A stretch of DNA of 64,000 nucleotides, from the NCBI RefSeq assembly GCF_900114845.1, contig NZ_FOUK01000004.1, positions 310,001 through 374,000 of the forward strand, written 5' to 3'. Of this stretch, positions 35,306-43,791 are shown one piece after another. The position numbers and the translations under genes are program-made. This DNA comes from Pimelobacter simplex (lineage in GTDB: Bacteria; Actinomycetota; Actinomycetes; Propionibacteriales; Nocardioidaceae). Positions within the stretch are counted from its first letter, which is position 1. The number at the start of each line of letters is the position of its first letter. The notes below the pieces were generated by a model. That model ran no database searches. It worked only from the letters and a program-made list of their open reading frames with translations, and had not been told where the DNA came from.

Positions 35306-35353
35306 CGGAGCAGGATACGACCCGGGGGGTCGGGCGTCCTGGTGGGTCGGGGC

Positions 35354-35397
35354 GCGAAGTGGGTGGGTTGCGGGTGCGAGGTGGGTGGGTTGCGGGT
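35354..35397. repeat. 22-nt repeat family, site A (two tandem units)
   Basis: Two adjacent units differ at one base (GCGAAGTG / GCGAGGTG), then GGTGGGTTGCGGGT in both. The same unit recurs at 45317-45396 and 56391-56529. It lies upstream of the tandem HxlR regulator gene and downstream of nothing coding. Confidence 0.7.
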
Positions 35398-35710
35398 GCG
35401 AGGTGCGACCTGGTGCTCGTGTTCGGTAGTGGGTGGGCCTGCCGGGTGAGCTGGGTTGCGGTGGCGGCCGCGCTTGGCCGGCCGTCTCCCGCCGTCAAGG
35501 CCCTCGCTTCGCTCGTCCGCTGCGCGGCGGGCTTCGCCCGGCCTTGACTGCGGGGCCCTGACGGCCGGCTTTGCGGCGCGGGTTGCCGGCACGGACTTCG
35601 TCCGCGCCGCCGCTACGCGGCCGCCACCTCGGCTTCGCCTTCGGCCTCTCGGTTGCCGGTTTCCCCGCTGCGACTACTCCCGGGAGCCGGAGGGGCAAGC
35701 GTCCGTTGAG

Positions 35711-35731
35711 TAACTCTGTTTGTTGCAGTAA
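35711..35731. promoter_or_regulatory. Shared promoter motif, copy 2 (CTCTGTT type)
   Basis: TAA-CTCTGTTTGTTGCAGTAA is 77 bases upstream of the acyl-CoA synthetase start at 35808. It matches copy 1 at 18 of 21 positions, far more than expected for unrelated promoters. Confidence 0.65.
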
Positions 35732-35807
35732 CCTGCCTCACACAGCGCAGCGCCCCGGCCCTCGGGTGAGCCGGCCCGCCCCGACCCGACCAAGGAGAAC
35801 GAGCAAC

Positions 35808-37535
35808 GTGAGCGTGACCGTCGTCAAGGGCCTCCATCCGCAGGAGCGGGTCGAGGAGTTCGTCTCCCGGGGCTGGTGGACCGACGAGACCGGGGACGGG
35901 CTGTTCCGGACCCGGGTCGCGGCCCACCCGGACCGCCTCGCGATCGTCGATCCGGCCAACCGGCAGGACCTGGTCGGCTCCGCGCCGCGTCGGCTCACCT
36001 GGCGCGACCTGGACGGCGAGGTCACCCACCTCGCAGCCCGCCTCCTCGAGCTCGGGGTGACGGCGGGCGACGTGGTCGGCGTCCAGCTGCCCAACACCGC
36101 CGAGCTGGCGGAGGTCTACCTCGCAGCATGGACGATCGGGGCGGCGGTGTCGCCGCTGGCGATGCAGTACCGCGAGCACGAGGTCGTCACCATGGCGAGC
36201 GCGGCGGGGATGAAGGTGCTCGTCACCGCCGAGCGCTTCGGCGACCGGGCGATGGCGGCCGAGGCCGTCGCCGCTCAGACGCGCATCCCGAGCCTCGCCG
36301 CCGTCCTCGCGTACGGCGCCGAGCTCACCGCCGCGAGCAGCGTCGAGGGCGCGGTGGTCGTCGTCCCCCAGGCCGCGTCCGACGCGGACCGCCGGGCGGT
36401 CGAGCAGCACCGCGACCAGCACCCCAGCGACCCCAACCGGCTCGCCACGATCTGCTGGACGTCGGGCACGGAGAGCGCGCCCAAGGGCGTGATGCGCGCG
36501 CACTACGACTGGATGCTCTTCTCGTGGTGCACGGTCGACGCGCCGCGCATCGTCGAGGACGACGTCATCCTCAACACCTTCCCGATCATCAACATGGCCG
36601 GCATCAACGGGATGCTGCTGCCCTGGCTGCGGACCGGCGCGACGATGGTCCAGCACCACCCGTTCGACATGACGACGTTCTTCGCGCAGATCGCGCAGGA
36701 GCGGGTCACCTACACGCTCGCGCCGCCCGCGCTGCTGTGGATGCTGCTCAACAACGAGGAGCTGCTCGCGAAGATCGACCTGTCGAGCGTCACCCGGATC
36801 GGCTCCGGCTCGGCGCCGCTGCAGCCGGCGATGGTGCACGGGTGGCAGGAGCGGCACGGGATCGGGATCATCAACTTCTTCGGCTCCAACGAGGGCATCT
36901 GCCTGCTGTCGAGCCTCGAGGACTTCCCCGACCCGGACGACCGCGCGCAGTACTTCCCGCGCTACGGCCACCACGGCACGTCCTGGACGGGCAATGCGGC
37001 CGAGTGGACGCGGATCAAGCTCGTCGACCAGTCCACCGGCGAGGAGGTCACCGAGCCCGGCCGGCCCGGTGAGCTGTTCATCGGCGGACCCCAGCTCTTC
37101 GCCGGGTACGTCGGCGGGGCGCGGCTCGCCGACCTCCTCGACGACGACGGCATGCTCCGCACCGGCGACATCTTCGAGATCGCCGGCGACGACGACCAGT
37201 TCCTCAAGTACGTCGACCGCTCCAAGGACATGGTCATCCGGGGTGGCATGAACATCGCCCCCGCCGAGCTCGAGGGTCTCGTCGCGCAGCACCCCGCGGT
37301 CGCCGAGGTCGCGATCATCGGCGACCCCGACGAGATGCTGGGGGAGCGGGTCGCGGCCGTCGTGGCGCTGCGGCCCGACGCGACGCTGACGCTGGACGAG
37401 CTGGTCGAGTTCCTGCGCGGCCACAAGATCGCCAGCTACAAGCTGCCCGAGCGGCTGGAGGTGCGCGACGCGCTGCCGCGCAACCCGGTCGGCAAGCTCC
37501 TCAAGCGCGAGCTGCGGCAGGAGGTCGCCCGATGA
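35808..37535 (+). CDS. AMP-dependent acyl-CoA synthetase
   Basis: 575 residues from GTG 35808, with AAGGAG 10 bases upstream. Motifs are CWTSGTESAPKG (a variant of the SGTTGxPKG loop), FFGSNEG in place of YGxTE, RTGDIFE and PRNPVGKLLKREL with the catalytic Lys. It is closely related to the synthetase at 47281-48948 (shared opening GWW and QHHPFDM). It activates a carboxylic acid as its CoA thioester at the head of the operon with thiolase and a dehydrogenase. Confidence 0.92.
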   Translation: MSVTVVKGLHPQERVEEFVSRGWWTDETGDGLFRTRVAAHPDRLAIVDPANRQDLVGSAPRRLTWRDLDGEVTHLAARLLELGVTAGDVVGVQLPNTAELAEVYLAAWTIGAAVSPLAMQYREHEVVTMASAAGMKVLVTAERFGDRAMAAEAVAAQTRIPSLAAVLAYGAELTAASSVEGAVVVVPQAASDADRRAVEQHRDQHPSDPNRLATICWTSGTESAPKGVMRAHYDWMLFSWCTVDAPRIVEDDVILNTFPIINMAGINGMLLPWLRTGATMVQHHPFDMTTFFAQIAQERVTYTLAPPALLWMLLNNEELLAKIDLSSVTRIGSGSAPLQPAMVHGWQERHGIGIINFFGSNEGICLLSSLEDFPDPDDRAQYFPRYGHHGTSWTGNAAEWTRIKLVDQSTGEEVTEPGRPGELFIGGPQLFAGYVGGARLADLLDDDGMLRTGDIFEIAGDDDQFLKYVDRSKDMVIRGGMNIAPAELEGLVAQHPAVAEVAIIGDPDEMLGERVAAVVALRPDATLTLDELVEFLRGHKIASYKLPERLEVRDALPRNPVGKLLKRELRQEVAR

Positions 37536-38719
37536 CCGAGGCCTACGTCTACGACGCCGTCCGCACGCCCCGCGGCCGGGTCCGCAAGGACGGCGGCACG
37601 CTCGCCGGCGTCCCGGCGTACGAGCTGTTCGCGGGCCTGCTCACCGAGCTCGCCGACCGCGGCGTCCCGCCCGAGGCGGTCGACGACATCGTCGCCGGGG
37701 TCAGCACGATCCACGGCGAGCAGGCGGCCGACGTCCCGCGGATGGCGGTGATGAAGGCCGGCTGGCCCGACACCACGCCCGCCGGGATGGTCTCCCGGAT
37801 GTGCACCTCCGGGCTCGACGCGCTCGCCACCGGTGCCGCGCAGGTGAAGGCCGGGATGGCCGAGCTGGTGGTCGCGGGCGGCGCCGAGTCGATGTCGCGG
37901 GTTCCGATGTTCAGCGACCGTCCGGCCTTCGCGCTGGACGAGGAGCTCGGCGAGCTCACCGGCTTCGTGACCATCGGCGTCTCCGCCGACCTGACCGCCG
38001 CCAAGCACGGCTTCTCGCGCACCGAGCTCGACGCCTGGGCGGTGCGCTCCCACGAGCGCGCGGCCGCGGCCGAGCCGGGCCGCCACGTCGTCCCCGTCCG
38101 GCAGGACGGCGTCGTCCTGCTCGACCGCGACGAGGGCGCCCGCGCCGGGACGACGCTCGAGGGCCTCGCGCAGATGTCCCCCCTGTTCGGCGACGACCCC
38201 CTGTGGGCGCGCGTGGAGCGCCGGTTCCCCGGATTCACCCGTCCGGCCGAGGGTCTGCACACCGTCGCCACCGCGCCGCAGCTGTGCGACGGCGCCTCGG
38301 CCGCGGTGATCGGCTCCGAGCGTGTGGCCGAGTACCTGGGCCGCCCGCCGGTCGGTCGGATCGTCAGCTGGGCCCACACCGCCGTCCGCTCGCCCGGTCT
38401 CGACGGCACCGTCGAGGCCGCGCGCCTGGCGCTGAAGCGCGCTGGGATCGCCGCGAGCGACGTCGACGTCGCCGAGCTCAACGAGTCGTTCTCGGTGACG
38501 CCGCTGCTGCTCGTGCGCGAGCTCGGCCTCGACCCGGAGCGGGTCAACATCGAGGGCGGCGCGGTCGCCGTCGGGCACCCGCTCGGCGCGAGCGGCGGCA
38601 TCATCCTCGCCAACGCGCTCGACCTGCTCGCCCGGCGCGAGGGCCGCTACGGCCTGCTCGTCATCCCGGCGGCGCTCGGCGTCTCGATGGCCATGGTCGT
38701 GGAGAGGACCGCACGATGA
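37532..38719 (+). CDS. Thiolase family protein lacking the C-terminal catalytic cysteine
   Basis: 395 residues; the start overlaps the synthetase stop (ATGA). The nucleophile Cys is present in SRMCTSGLDA, NESFS replaces NEAFA, and the catalytic His is in VAVGHPLGASG. At the C-terminus, where thiolases have CxGGGMG with the acid/base Cys, this protein reads IPAALGVSMAMV. Loss of that Cys should impair the usual Claisen reaction. It may thus be a specialised or partner thiolase. Normally this step releases acetyl- or propionyl-CoA from a 3-ketoacyl-CoA. Confidence 0.85.
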   Translation: MTEAYVYDAVRTPRGRVRKDGGTLAGVPAYELFAGLLTELADRGVPPEAVDDIVAGVSTIHGEQAADVPRMAVMKAGWPDTTPAGMVSRMCTSGLDALATGAAQVKAGMAELVVAGGAESMSRVPMFSDRPAFALDEELGELTGFVTIGVSADLTAAKHGFSRTELDAWAVRSHERAAAAEPGRHVVPVRQDGVVLLDRDEGARAGTTLEGLAQMSPLFGDDPLWARVERRFPGFTRPAEGLHTVATAPQLCDGASAAVIGSERVAEYLGRPPVGRIVSWAHTAVRSPGLDGTVEAARLALKRAGIAASDVDVAELNESFSVTPLLLVRELGLDPERVNIEGGAVAVGHPLGASGGIILANALDLLARREGRYGLLVIPAALGVSMAMVVERTAR

Positions 38720-39768
38720 CCTACCGCGTGGTGCAGTGGGCGACCGGCGCGATGGGCAAGGCCGCGCTGCGCTCGATGATCGACCACCCGGGCGTCGACG
38801 TCGTCGGCGTCTACGTCTACGGCGCGGGCAAGGTCGGCCGGGACGCCGGCGAGCTCGCGAACCGCGCACCTACGGGGGTCCTGGCGACGAACGACGTCGA
38901 CGAGATCCTCGCGCTGAAGGCGGACGTCGTCGTCCACGCGGGCCGGCTCGGCCCCTACGGCAGCCACGACGACGACCTGGTGCGGATCCTCGCGTCGGGC
39001 AGCAACGTGATCAGCATCAACGGCTACAGCCACCCCGAGCACTGGGGCGGCGAGCGGCTCGCGCGGCTGCAGAAGGCCTGCCAGGAGGGCGGTTCCTCGC
39101 TGATGGGCGCCGGCCTCAACCCGGGGTTCATCGCCGAGCAGGTCGCCACCGTCGCCACCAGCGTGTGCCTGTCGGTCGACCACATCGAGATCGTCGAGGC
39201 GGCCGACGCCTCGGAGGTCCGCAACCCGGCCTACCTGTTCGACGCCCTCGGCTTCGGCGCCGACCCGGCGTCCGTCGACCCGAACGACCTGTCCTGGGGC
39301 CCGGTCTCGTCCCTCAACGGGATGTACGAGGAGACGCTCTCCGCGGTCGCCCACCGGCTCGGCATGACCCTCGACCGGGTCGAGTCCGACCACGTCGTCC
39401 ACGCGACGGCGCGCGACCTCGAGGTCCCCGCCGGCGTCATCCCGGCCGGGACGATCGGCCACACCAACTGGCGCTGGCACGCGATCGTGGACGGCGAGCG
39501 CCGGCTCACCATGTCGATCCACTGGTACGTCGACCGCAGCCACCTCGACGACGCCGAGCCGCCGCTGTGGCGGGTCGACGTGACCGGGCACCCCGGCGTC
39601 CGGATCGCGATCGACATGGTCAAGCACCCCGACGACCTCAGCCGGATGGGCGCCGAGCAGTACGGCCTCGCCGGCCAGGTGATCAACGGCCTGCCGTTCG
39701 TGGTCGCGGCCGAGCCAGGAGTCCTGACCCGGCCGCTCGCCACGCCCTTCCGTGCTGACTACGCCTAG
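38716..39768 (+). CDS. NAD(P)-dependent dehydrogenase, dihydrodipicolinate reductase-like fold
   Basis: 350 residues; the start overlaps the thiolase stop. The N-terminus VVQWATGAMGKAALRSMIDHPGVDVVGVYVYGAGKVGRDAG is the nucleotide-binding pattern of the family that includes 2,4-diaminopentanoate dehydrogenase and DapB-like reductases. A middle motif GAGLNPGFI follows. Relatives commonly occur in lipid and steroid catabolic clusters of actinobacteria. The actual substrate is unknown. Confidence 0.8.
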   Translation: MTYRVVQWATGAMGKAALRSMIDHPGVDVVGVYVYGAGKVGRDAGELANRAPTGVLATNDVDEILALKADVVVHAGRLGPYGSHDDDLVRILASGSNVISINGYSHPEHWGGERLARLQKACQEGGSSLMGAGLNPGFIAEQVATVATSVCLSVDHIEIVEAADASEVRNPAYLFDALGFGADPASVDPNDLSWGPVSSLNGMYEETLSAVAHRLGMTLDRVESDHVVHATARDLEVPAGVIPAGTIGHTNWRWHAIVDGERRLTMSIHWYVDRSHLDDAEPPLWRVDVTGHPGVRIAIDMVKHPDDLSRMGAEQYGLAGQVINGLPFVVAAEPGVLTRPLATPFRADYA

Positions 39769-39771
39769 CGA

Positions 39772-40632
39772 CTACGCCTGACGGCGCAGCAGCGCCTGCT
39801 GCGTCACGTGGCAGACCGCCGCGCCGTCGGCGGTGAACGCCGTTGCCTGGACCAGCGCCCGGGAGGCGTGCGCCATCGGCGTCACGTGCTCCCACATCAG
39901 CCAGTCGTCGGCGCGGAAGTCGCCCTGGAACCACATCGCGTGGTCGAGCGAGACCGCCCACCAGTCGCGAGCGAAGGTGTTCTCCATGCCGACCGCGAGC
40001 CCCTGGGGGGTGACCGCGGTCGACATCAGCATCAGGTCGCTCTGGTAGCCCGCGGCGGCGATGTGGAAGAGCCGGTCGTCGGGCAGCTCGTCGGTGGCGC
40101 GCATCCACACGTGGACCGGCGGTGCGGCCGAGTGCGCGGCGTGAGCGGCCGGGTCGACGTCGCCGACCCGGACCTCGACGCTGTCCATGCCGTCCCACAT
40201 CGCGCTCAGGCCGCCGTCGGCCTCGGCCAGCTCGGCGAACGGCGGCGAGTCGTGGGGGGCCCGGGTCTGCGGGGCCGGACGCTGGTGCGCGATGCCGTCG
40301 TCGACGACGCCGCCGGTGACGGTCGAGACGCAGAGCAGCCGGTCGCCCTGCTGCACCTCGACCCGGATCGTGGCCTGCTGGCGCCCCGCCCGCACGACTT
40401 CGGCCGCGAGCGTGAGCGGCTCGTCGTGACGTCCGGCCCGCAGGAACGACGTGTACGACGAGTGGATCGTCTTGTCGTCGCCGAGCGCGCGTCCGGCCGC
40501 GACGAGCGTCTGCCCGACGAGCTGGCCGCCGAAGAGCTGCGGCAGGCCGAGGTTGTCGGACGCGGTGGTCCACCGCAGCTCCCCGACCTCGGTGAGGTCG
40601 AGGAGCCCGGCGAGCTTGGACGTCGTCCGCAT
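39772..40632 (-). CDS. Acyl-CoA thioesterase II family protein
   Basis: 286 residues from ATG 40632. It has the double hot-dog layout: FGGQLVGQTLVAAGRAL and HSSYTSFLRAGRHDEPL in the first half; SLDHAMWFQGDFRADDWLMWEH with the conserved Asp, and SRALVQATAFTADG with the conserved Gln in the second. It hydrolyses acyl-CoAs to free acids, perhaps relieving CoA sequestration during catabolism. Its start overlaps the stop of the DUF1295 gene. Confidence 0.9.
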   Translation of the reverse strand: MRTTSKLAGLLDLTEVGELRWTTASDNLGLPQLFGGQLVGQTLVAAGRALGDDKTIHSSYTSFLRAGRHDEPLTLAAEVVRAGRQQATIRVEVQQGDRLLCVSTVTGGVVDDGIAHQRPAPQTRAPHDSPPFAELAEADGGLSAMWDGMDSVEVRVGDVDPAAHAAHSAAPPVHVWMRATDELPDDRLFHIAAAGYQSDLMLMSTAVTPQGLAVGMENTFARDWWAVSLDHAMWFQGDFRADDWLMWEHVTPMAHASRALVQATAFTADGAAVCHVTQQALLRRQA

Positions 40633-41447
40633 CAGCCGGCCCGGACCCGGCGCGGCGGCATCGGGAAGAAGCCGCTGGTGCGCTCGAGGTAGGCGGCGTA
40701 CGCGTCGCCCTTGCTGCGCAGCATCCGCCGCTCCAGCAGGGCCTTTCCGCTGTAGCGCAGCAGCAGGACGGTCATGATCACCGGCGAGAGCACGGTGACC
40801 AGGCCGATCGGGTGGCCGAGCGCGAGCAGCCAGAGTGCCGCCCACACGCAGGAGTCCCCGAAGTAGTTGGGGTGCCGGGTCCACGCCCACAGGCCGCGGT
40901 CCATGACCTTGCCCTGGTTGGCGGGGTCCGCCTTGAACCGGGTGAGCTGCCAGTCGCCGATCGACTCGAAGCCGAAGCCGACCACCCAGACCGCGATCGC
41001 GAGCGCGCCGAGCACGCCGAGCGCGGCGTCCTCGTACATCGCGACCTGCACGGGGAGCGAGACCAACCACATCAGGACGCCCTGCAGGCCGTAGATCTTG
41101 CGCACGAGGAACACCACGAGGTTGCCCTCCTGGTGGCGCATCAGCGCGGTGTAGCGGGGGTCCTCGCCGTGGCCGAGGTTGCGCTTGCCGATGTAGAAGC
41201 CGAGGCGCAGGCCCCAGATCGCCGTCAGCAGCAGGACGACGAGACGCCGGGTGTCGTCGCCGTCCGAGCCGGACGAGACCAGGTAGCTGACCGCCGCGAC
41301 GACGACGAAGCCCGGCCCCCAGACGATGTCGATGATCGACTGGTTCTTGATCAGGCACGCGACCGCCATGACGATCGCCATGACGGCGACGACGGCGCCC
41401 GCGCTGACGGCGAGGTTGAGGGCGAGATCGCCCCAGGGGTAGGACAT
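40632..41447 (-). CDS. DUF1295 / steroid 5-alpha-reductase-like membrane protein
   Basis: 271 residues from ATG 41447. About six membrane segments are seen, with the DUF1295 motifs NQSIIDIVWGPGFV, GLRLGFYIGKRN, and the C-terminal GLWAWTRHPNYFGDSCVWAALW, the RHPNYFGE-like NADPH-binding region shared with steroid 5-alpha-reductases and sterol reductases. It may reduce a double bond in a hydrophobic ring compound. It forms an operon with thioesterase II, behind an SDR gene 35 bases upstream. Confidence 0.87.
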   Translation of the reverse strand: MSYPWGDLALNLAVSAGAVVAVMAIVMAVACLIKNQSIIDIVWGPGFVVVAAVSYLVSSGSDGDDTRRLVVLLLTAIWGLRLGFYIGKRNLGHGEDPRYTALMRHQEGNLVVFLVRKIYGLQGVLMWLVSLPVQVAMYEDAALGVLGALAIAVWVVGFGFESIGDWQLTRFKADPANQGKVMDRGLWAWTRHPNYFGDSCVWAALWLLALGHPIGLVTVLSPVIMTVLLLRYSGKALLERRMLRSKGDAYAAYLERTSGFFPMPPRRVRAG

Positions 41448-41482
41448 GTGGGGTTTCCTTCGGTGGAGTGGGGGATCCGCGC

Positions 41483-42391
41483 TCAGACGAGGTCGGCGGC
41501 GAAGTCCTGGAAGGCGGCCTGCGCCTCGGGGAACGTGCGCCGCTCGCCGGCCCGGCTGCGGTCGACGAGGGCGACGAGCTCCTCGGGGGCGATCTCGGTG
41601 CCGGGGAAGCGCACGGTCGCGCCCTCGGCGGTCTCGCCGATCCGGATGCCGTCGGCCGCCGCGACGATGGTGGTGCCGTTGAGCGCGCACCGCGGGTCGA
41701 CGAGGGCGGTCGCGACGGGGGCGACCTTCTCGGACGTGAGCAGGTCGGCATAGCGCCCGTCCATGTTGGTCTCCGTCATCTGCGTGGTCGCGTAGGGGAG
41801 CAGGACGTTGGTGTGGACGCCCTTCGGGGCGCCCTCGGCGGCTGCGGTCTTGGCGAGCGCGATCACCGCGCCCTTGCTCGCGGCGTACGCCGACACGGTG
41901 GTCTCGCCGTGGAGCCCGGCCGTCGAGGCGACCATGAGGATCCGGCCGCGCCCGGCCTCGCGCATGACCCGCGCGGCCTCGGAGGTCACGAGCACGGTGC
42001 CGAGCACGTTGACGTCGAGAACCTGCCGGAAGTTCTCCGGGGTGGTCTTGTGGAACATCTGCGGGTTGCTGATGCCGGCGCTGGTGATCACGCTGTCGAG
42101 GCGGCCCCAGGTGTCGAGCGCGAGGGCGACCATGGAGCGGGCGGAGTCGGGGTCCTCGACCGCGCCGTGGTGCGCGATCGCCGTCCCGCCGGCAGCGGTG
42201 ATCTCGGCGACCACGTGGTCGGCCGGGCCACGACCGTCGGCGTCGACCTGGCGGTTGCGGTTGTTGACGACCACGCGGGCGCCGCGGCGGGCGAGGTCGA
42301 GCGCGAAGGCGCGGCCCAGGCCCTTCCCGCCGCCGGTCACGATGGCGACCTGGTCGGCCCAGACGTCCTCGGGCTGCGTCGATCCGTTCAC
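41483..42391 (-). CDS. SDR family protein (17-beta-HSD4/MFE-type hydroxyacyl-CoA dehydrogenase-like)
   Basis: 302 residues from GTG 42391, preceded by GAGAGGAC. Motifs are TGGGKGLGRAFALDL, then VVVNNRNR and GPADHVVAEI, typical of the multifunctional-enzyme SDRs that oxidise 3-hydroxyacyl-CoA. Catalytic Ser lies in MVASTAGLHG and YAASKGAV holds Tyr/Lys. The NNAG position reads TSAGISN. It is divergent from the SCP2-type thiolase, and the CTCTGTT motif copy 3 lies between them. It probably performs the hydroxyacyl-CoA dehydrogenation of the pathway. Confidence 0.88.
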   Translation of the reverse strand: MNGSTQPEDVWADQVAIVTGGGKGLGRAFALDLARRGARVVVNNRNRQVDADGRGPADHVVAEITAAGGTAIAHHGAVEDPDSARSMVALALDTWGRLDSVITSAGISNPQMFHKTTPENFRQVLDVNVLGTVLVTSEAARVMREAGRGRILMVASTAGLHGETTVSAYAASKGAVIALAKTAAAEGAPKGVHTNVLLPYATTQMTETNMDGRYADLLTSEKVAPVATALVDPRCALNGTTIVAAADGIRIGETAEGATVRFPGTEIAPEELVALVDRSRAGERRTFPEAQAAFQDFAADLV

Positions 42392-42457
42392 GTTCGGGTG
42401 TCCTCTCGGGGGCGATTCACGGCGATGTCGTGCGGTTCGGGGACGCTTCTTCCCTAG

Positions 42458-42478
42458 AACCTCTGTTAGTTGTAGTGT
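42458..42478. promoter_or_regulatory. Shared promoter motif, copy 3 (CTCTGTT type)
   Basis: AAC-CTCTGTTAGTTGTAGTGT lies in the divergent promoter between the SDR at 41483-42391 and the thiolase at 42532-43755. It shares CTCTGTT, GTTG and AGT with copy 2 at the same spacing. Confidence 0.6.
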
Positions 42479-42531
42479 GAACGGGACGCTGTGGCAAGCG
42501 CCCTGCGCAAAGACGTGAGGAGATGAGGCGG

Positions 42532-43755
42532 ATGAGCCTGCGGACGACGGACGTGTGGGTGCTGGGCGGCTACCAGTCGGACTTCGCACGCAACCTGCAC
42601 CGCGAGGGCAAGGACTTCGCCGACCTGGCCTCCGAGGTCGTCGACGCGACCCTCGCGGCCGCCGGCGTCGACGCCGAGCAGATCGGCGTCATCCACGTCG
42701 GCAACGCGTTCGGGCAGCTCTTCACGCACCAGGGACACCTCGGCGCGATGCCCGCCACCGTCCACCCCGGCCTCTGGGGCGTCCCCGCCGCGCGGCACGA
42801 GGCGGCTTGCGCGTCCGGCAGCATCGCCGTCCTCGGGGCGATGGCGGACCTGCGGGCCGGCAACTACGACGTCGCGCTCGTGCTCGGTCTCGAGCTCGAG
42901 AAGACCGTCGGCGGCGACGAGGCCGCGCGCCACCTCGGCGCGGCCGCGTGGACCGGGCACGAGGGCGAGGACGCCTCGTTCATGTGGCCCTACATGTTCG
43001 ACAAGGTCATCGACGAGTACGACGCCCGCTACGGCATCGACCAGGCCCACCTCTCGCGCATCGCCGAGATCAACTTCGCCAACGCGCGCCGCAACCCCAA
43101 CGCCCAGACCCGCGGCTGGGACGTCCCCGACCTCGGCCCGGCCGGCGACCCGGCCGACAACCCGTCGGTCGAGGGCCGCGTGCGCCGCTTCGACTGCAGC
43201 CAGATCACCGACGGCGGCGCGGGCGTCGTCCTGGTGTCGGACGCGTTCCTGGCCCGCAACCCGGGCCTGCGCCCGATCGCCCGGATCGCCGGCTGGGGGC
43301 ACACCACCGTCGGCCTCGACATCCAGCAGAAGCTCACGCGGGCGGAGGGTCAGCCGTACGTCATGCCGCACCTGCGCCAGGCCGTGCTGTCGGCCTTCGA
43401 CCGCGCGCAGGTCCGCCTCGACGACGTCGACGCGCTCGAGACCCACGACTGCTTCACGCCCAGCGAGTACATCGCGATCGACCACATCGGCCTCACCGAG
43501 CCGGGCGAGTCCTGGAAGGCGGTCGAGAACGGCGACATCGAGCTCGGCGGCCGGTTCCCGATCAACCCCAGCGGCGGGCTCATCGGCGGCGGGCACCCGG
43601 TCGGGGCGTCCGGCGTGCGGATGCTGCTCGACGCGGGCAAGCAGGTCAGCGGGACCGCCGGCGACTACCAGGTCGACGGCGCCGACACCGTGGCCACGCT
43701 CAACTTCGGCGGCTCGACCGCCACCACCGTCAGCCTCGTCGTCACGGCGAGCTGA
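42532..43755 (+). CDS. SCP2-type thiolase (acetyl-CoA acetyltransferase family)
   Basis: 407 residues from ATG 42532, chosen since GAGGAG sits 9 bases upstream; ATG 42523 abuts the ribosome site. The nucleophile Cys is in EAACASGSIA, with HDCFTPSEY and the catalytic His in IGGGHPVGASG, the SCP2-thiolase pattern with GGxHPxGASG. It lacks the C-terminal CxGxG Cys, as SCP2-type thiolases normally do, and has HDC instead. It cleaves 3-ketoacyl-CoA, often of branched or steroid side chains. It is followed 36 bases later by the carotenoid-oxygenase-family gene. Confidence 0.88.
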   Translation: MSLRTTDVWVLGGYQSDFARNLHREGKDFADLASEVVDATLAAAGVDAEQIGVIHVGNAFGQLFTHQGHLGAMPATVHPGLWGVPAARHEAACASGSIAVLGAMADLRAGNYDVALVLGLELEKTVGGDEAARHLGAAAWTGHEGEDASFMWPYMFDKVIDEYDARYGIDQAHLSRIAEINFANARRNPNAQTRGWDVPDLGPAGDPADNPSVEGRVRRFDCSQITDGGAGVVLVSDAFLARNPGLRPIARIAGWGHTTVGLDIQQKLTRAEGQPYVMPHLRQAVLSAFDRAQVRLDDVDALETHDCFTPSEYIAIDHIGLTEPGESWKAVENGDIELGGRFPINPSGGLIGGGHPVGASGVRMLLDAGKQVSGTAGDYQVDGADTVATLNFGGSTATTVSLVVTAS

Positions 43756-43791
43756 CCCCCTAGACACTCCCCCGACGAGAGGAAGCACACT

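Larger units (their letters stand above)
35306..35807. other. Long intergenic region: repeats, structured GC-rich sequence and promoter
   Basis: No coding frame is supported. From left to right it holds two tandem copies of a 22-nt repeat (35354-35397) and a GC-rich stretch with many short inverted repeats, for example GTCAAGGCC / GGCCTTGAC near 35500-35545. It then has runs of CTTCGCC-type sequence and the CTCTGTT promoter motif at 35711-35731, in front of the acyl-CoA synthetase gene. Confidence 0.65.

Noticed and set aside
35470..35700. Open frames in the structured GC-rich region before the synthetase
   Set aside because: They consist of short inverted repeats and CTTCGCC-type runs. The true synthetase start has a ribosome site at 35792-35797.
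42523..42531. Upstream ATG of the SCP2-type thiolase
   Set aside because: The Shine-Dalgarno sequence GAGGAG touches this ATG, leaving no spacing. The ATG at 42532 is better placed.
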